Made by a program: the position numbers and the translations under genes. Source: Lycorma delicatula (Eukaryota; Arthropoda; Insecta; Hemiptera; Fulgoridae). Taken from it: a DNA stretch of 64,000 nt. The notes under the pieces are model-generated. The model had not been told where the DNA came from. It worked only from the letters and a program-made list of their open reading frames with translations, and did no database searches. The stretch covers positions 89,483,260 through 89,547,259 of the forward strand of contig NC_134458.1 in NCBI RefSeq assembly GCF_047948215.1. Reading direction: 5' to 3'. Below, piece after piece: positions 60,693 through 64,000 of the stretch; position 1 is the stretch's first letter, and each line of letters starts with the position of its first letter.

Positions 60693-60905
60693 TACGGACT
60701 AGGCATGCTGATGATATTTTTGCAGTCTATTACCCGTTTTTATATATGTATATATGTATATATATAAATATCTAATAATTTAAAAAAAATTAAATTCATA
60801 CTATGATGGGTTAAAATTTACTTTTGAAACTGATATAAATAGGATAATAAATTACTTTAGATGTTAGTGTTAAAAGTAATAAAAATAATCATCTTATGTC
60901 AGTAT
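60553..60905. repeat. Foldback: 120-bp inverted repeat with about 115-bp spacer
   Basis: Arms 60553-60673 and 60788-60905 are inverted complements with a few mismatches and small gaps (for example TATGAATTTAATT and AATTAAATTCATA). The spacer holds the RT ADD box and TA-rich DNA. Confidence 0.85.
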
Positions 60906-61537
60906 ATAGAAAATCCACTGCTAATAAAACCACAATACATAATATTCAAATCATCCATGGTCACACAAAATTAATACATATATAGACATGGCTAATAGAT
61001 CAATTAATTACACACAATATAATGAAAATAAAAATAAATTAAATGAAGAAATAGGTATCATAAAACAAATTGCTGTATATAATGGTTATAGTGAATTTTT
61101 AATTGATAATATATACGAAAAACAAATTAACAATAATACATGTCTAATACCAATAAATGAAACACAAAAAACTGACGATGTATATTTAAAATATTTATAC
61201 ACTGACAGCATAGTTGAAAATATTACAAAGATTTATAATAAAAATAAGTTTAAACCTGCATAGCAGACAAACAGTCACATAATAAAACATTTAAAAAACA
61301 TTAGACATACTGATTCACATAGTGTACATAATTTGTGTGGAATTTACAAAATAAAATGTAACAACTGTGACCATATTTATATAGGAAAGATCACTAGATC
61401 TTTCAAAACCAGATTTTCTGAACAATTCAGATATAAAAATGGAAAATTGGGGTTTTCTAATGTTACTGATTGATAATAAACATTCAATATCTGATATTTA
61501 CACTAATTTTTAAATATTAGAAATTTAAAAAAAAAAG

Positions 61538-61569
<32 letters not shown>

Positions 61570-61790
61570 TAATAGGGGTATGATATTTTAGAGAGATTTT
61601 ATATATATAAATATAAAAATGGATTCAGCTTGATCAACCAACAAACTGAGTATGAGGATGACACGATTATAAAGGCTGCAATAGATAGCAACACTTTATT
61701 GAATATTGTTAATTTTTGGTTTAATCTATTTAAAATTCTACACAGTAATGTAATAGTGGTTAGCCAAACCACACACACATATTCATTCTT
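60693..61790 (+). pseudogene. Penelope-like element: reverse transcriptase end and GIY-YIG domain, decayed
   Basis: Starts with an RT catalytic box, RHADDIFAVYY (from 60701), where Penelope-like elements have a Y/A-D-D motif. Then come LNSYYDGLKFTFETDINR and YRKSTANKTTIHN, with frameshifts. A clear frame (60988-61263) carries NKLNEEIGIIKQIAVYNGYS, a typical linker. After one stop (TAG, 61261) the same frame continues with LCGIYKIKCNNCDHIYIGK and TRSFKTRF: the GIY...YIG endonuclease core. Farther on ILERFYIYK and NGFSLINQQTEYEDD (to about 61690) look like the C-terminus, split by an AAT microsatellite. Penelope-like elements use a GIY-YIG nuclease with their RT for target-primed insertion. This copy is dead. 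Confidence 0.8.
61538..61573. repeat. (AAT)n microsatellite
   Basis: About ten AAT units with one change (AAC). Confidence 0.9.
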
Positions 61791-62067
61791 TTTAACATAT
61801 TTATAATTTTAACTCTTAACTTTAACTTTTAATTTGATTTTAAATCTTAAATTTAAAAGAAAAACAATTTTAATTTCATTTTGATTTGAATTGATTTTAA
61901 AGTTTATATCCAAAGTTTTAACAGATTTTGTTTTATTGTATTTGCGAAGATTTTATTTTGTTATGTTGTGTATTTATAATATGTAATTTTACGTGAAAAA
62001 TTAAAAGATTGGATCAACTGAAGATGTAAGAAAATCATGTAAGTACTCTTGTGTATATATAATGATA

Positions 62068-62141
62068 TAAGGTAAGTGTCATCATACCTAATTTAATTTT
62101 ACTCTGTACTTGGTGAATCAAGTTATTTATATAATCTATTT
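62068..62141 (+). repeat. Penelope-like tail repeat, copy 1
   Basis: GGTAAGTGTCATC, later GTACTTGG, then TATATAATCTAT. The same three blocks recur in order at 62446-62524. This fits the terminal repeats (pLTR) of Penelope-like elements or a partial tandem insertion. Confidence 0.5.
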
Positions 62142-62379
62142 TATTTTTATTATTAATTTTGAATTTTAATTTAATTTTTTTATTAATGACTTCATATTTT
62201 GTATATATGCAATTTTTAATTTTAATTTAAAATTTTGAATACAAAAAGAAATTAGTTTTATTTCTGTTTCGATTTAATTGGAAAAGAATCTTTTAACAAT
62301 TTTAAATCTCAATTTTAATTTTAATATGTAATTTGCAATGTACAATTTTAATTTTAATGTATAATTTGCAACGAAAGAT

Positions 62380-62524
62380 TTGAAAAATTATAGAGGAACT
62401 GATGATACTCGCAATCCAAGCGCTCTTGCTTGGATTATAGAATGAGGTAGGTGTCATCCTATTTTATTTTATTTGATTTTATTAATTTTGTACTTGGGTT
62501 GATCGGATTAATATAATCTATATA
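62380..62524 (+). repeat. Penelope-like tail repeat, copy 2
   Basis: Contains CTGATGATACTCGC followed by a perfect small hairpin (AATCCAAGC / GCTTGGATT, 62412-62436). GGTAGGTGTCATC and GTACTTGG then match copy 1. Confidence 0.5.
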
Positions 62525-64000
62525 AGAGGTGGACATCTATTTAAAAAAACATGAGAATGAGTAAAGCAGTATCAGTCTGATAATTCTTATGAGACTGAAT
62601 AATAAGGCAAAATCTCTTGATACATGTCTAAAAGATCATTGAAGTACATTCAATGAAAAAAAAAAATAGTGACAATAAGTATGGCCATCACATGGACCCC
62701 TATTGGAAAAAAAGGAGCATATTATAATTCAGAATCTCTAAAATTAAAAAAATATATATATAGGTAAGAAATTACAGATAACATTTATCTTAAATTGTAG
62801 TGCATGTGTCAAAGCAGAAGGTGGGACTCAGCAGTGTTTCATTGGAATGACAGTGATGAAAATGATGAAGCAACTCCATTAAAAAAAATGACAGTACTAA
62901 TGGAGATAATGAAACTTTAAGTTATACTAAAATAGATTGCTGTTTATTATAAATTTCTGTTTCAATGCTTTCAAAAAAAGAAACAATGACCAGAGCCCCT
63001 TAAAGCTCACAGGAACTTTAAATACGTGACAGCCATTAAGAGACTGGAACAGATCTAACTTAGAAGTTAGATCGTAAGAGTAGTAAAATGTTCTGATTTA
63101 ACTCATAAATACTTCAGCACTACTTTGATTTTTTGTACAACTTTTGAATGCTACTCTGGTAAGCCTTAAGGTTGCGTAAGGTAGCACAGTTTACCTTATC
63201 CATAGAAGAGATTAAGGATAACGAAAACGGGAAAGGTAAAGGAGAGGAACAATCAACTTATCGAACTGCCTTTTGTTGCTTTATGACTCAGTCTTACCTA
63301 TGAACATGAGTTTATAGGAACAAAGCAACATATTTCTTTTGCTCTTGTAATAATACTATTCTAATAAAATGTTAAGAGCACTCTCTTCAATGGAAGAAAA
63401 TGAATTAATAAAATAAAAATATTTTTATCCGATTAAAAAAATATAGGAGATAAAATATTTTACTAAAAGTAAGTTCATTCAAAACTATCAACTTATATTA
63501 CTACTATTAAAAGTAAAGCCCCCTTGCAACATGGAATAACTTTTTTATCAATTTCAGTTTTAAAACTATCTATAAAATAATAAAAATCAATTACACTTCC
63601 TATATACAGTTTGTGTAATAACAGATTCAATTATTTCTCTAAATTAATAATTATGTGAATAAATTCTTATCTTTATCAATTCAGTGCTTTATTTTAATGT
63701 ACTTGCTGAGAAAGGCTTATGACATTGTTATGATTAAAACTTCTTCTAAAAAAAAAAAAAAAAAATGGGAAAAATTATCATAGTAACTTAACAGATAACT
63801 AAAACAAAATGAAAATAAATATTTGCTTTTATTAATATTTTCATGAATAAAATGATGGTTCAATCATTGCTGTTAAGCAACTTGAAGCACTTTATAACAA
63901 TATATTACTAAAACTGTTTAAGTATTAACTACTATTTAAAGAAAACTGTATCAAAATTGATCAATCTGTTCCCAAATCATGAAGCTAGACATTGTGAAGA

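Larger units (their letters stand above)
60039..64000. other. Upstream filamin intron, to window edge
   Basis: No further filamin exon could be found here. A GC-richer block at about 60150-60460 is probably an old repeat. The Penelope-like element occupies about 60545-62530. From 62540 to 64000 I see only AT-rich DNA, a short hairpin (GATCTAACTTAGAAGTTAGATC at about 63053-63075) and a 17-base A-run near 63748. Confidence 0.5.

Overview
The window looks like AT-rich nuclear DNA from an insect. The evidence is a spliced filamin gene with GT-AG introns and a dense load of insect-type transposons: mariner, piggyBac, an RTE-like LINE, a Penelope-like element, tRNA-derived SINEs and LTRs. The mix resembles hemipteran (possibly auchenorrhynchan) genomes, but that placement is inference. 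No prokaryotic operon, CRISPR array, intact tRNA or rRNA was seen.

The one gene recognised with high confidence is the 3' part of filamin (fly cheerio) on the minus strand. Seven exons (60038 down to 24060) join in frame into 475 residues plus a stop. They cover the end of an Ig repeat equivalent to human repeat 20, repeats 21, 22 and 23, the hinge-2 linker and the terminal dimerisation repeat 24. The 5' exons lie beyond 64000. Introns in transcript order are about 8.9 kb, 21.5 kb, 1.3 kb, 1.1 kb, 1.0 kb and 0.7 kb; the two giant ones have been colonised by mobile DNA.

Region by region: 470-1391 is a decayed DDE transposase (minus). 3489-3929 is an unassigned open exon-like frame (plus). 4229-4325 is a palindromic MITE-like unit. 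4787-8080 is a decayed piggyBac-like element with recognisable introns and all catalytic Asp positions. 8.1-16.2 kb is AT-rich and holds hairpins, an 89/90-bp tandem duplication, a possible first exon of a small membrane protein (minus, 11915-12124) and a SINE. 16185-16890 is a solo-LTR-like sequence related to 45409-46475. 16.9-24.06 kb lies downstream of filamin and holds no recognised gene.

The 21.5-kb intron (29238-50776) carries two dispersed repeat families, a transposase remnant that lost its catalytic core (40774-41770), an LTR, and a nearly full-length mariner (47861-49150) with TIRs and TA duplications. The 8.9-kb intron (51017-59873) carries two copies of one tRNA-derived SINE in opposite orientation, each with a target-site duplication, and an RTE-like LINE whose reverse transcriptase has lost its F/YADD box. 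Upstream of the first visible exon is a Penelope-like element with a GIY-YIG domain, headed by an inverted copy of part of its own reverse transcriptase.

All coordinates and splice phases were worked out by eye. Family assignments rest on recognised motifs, not on database searches.
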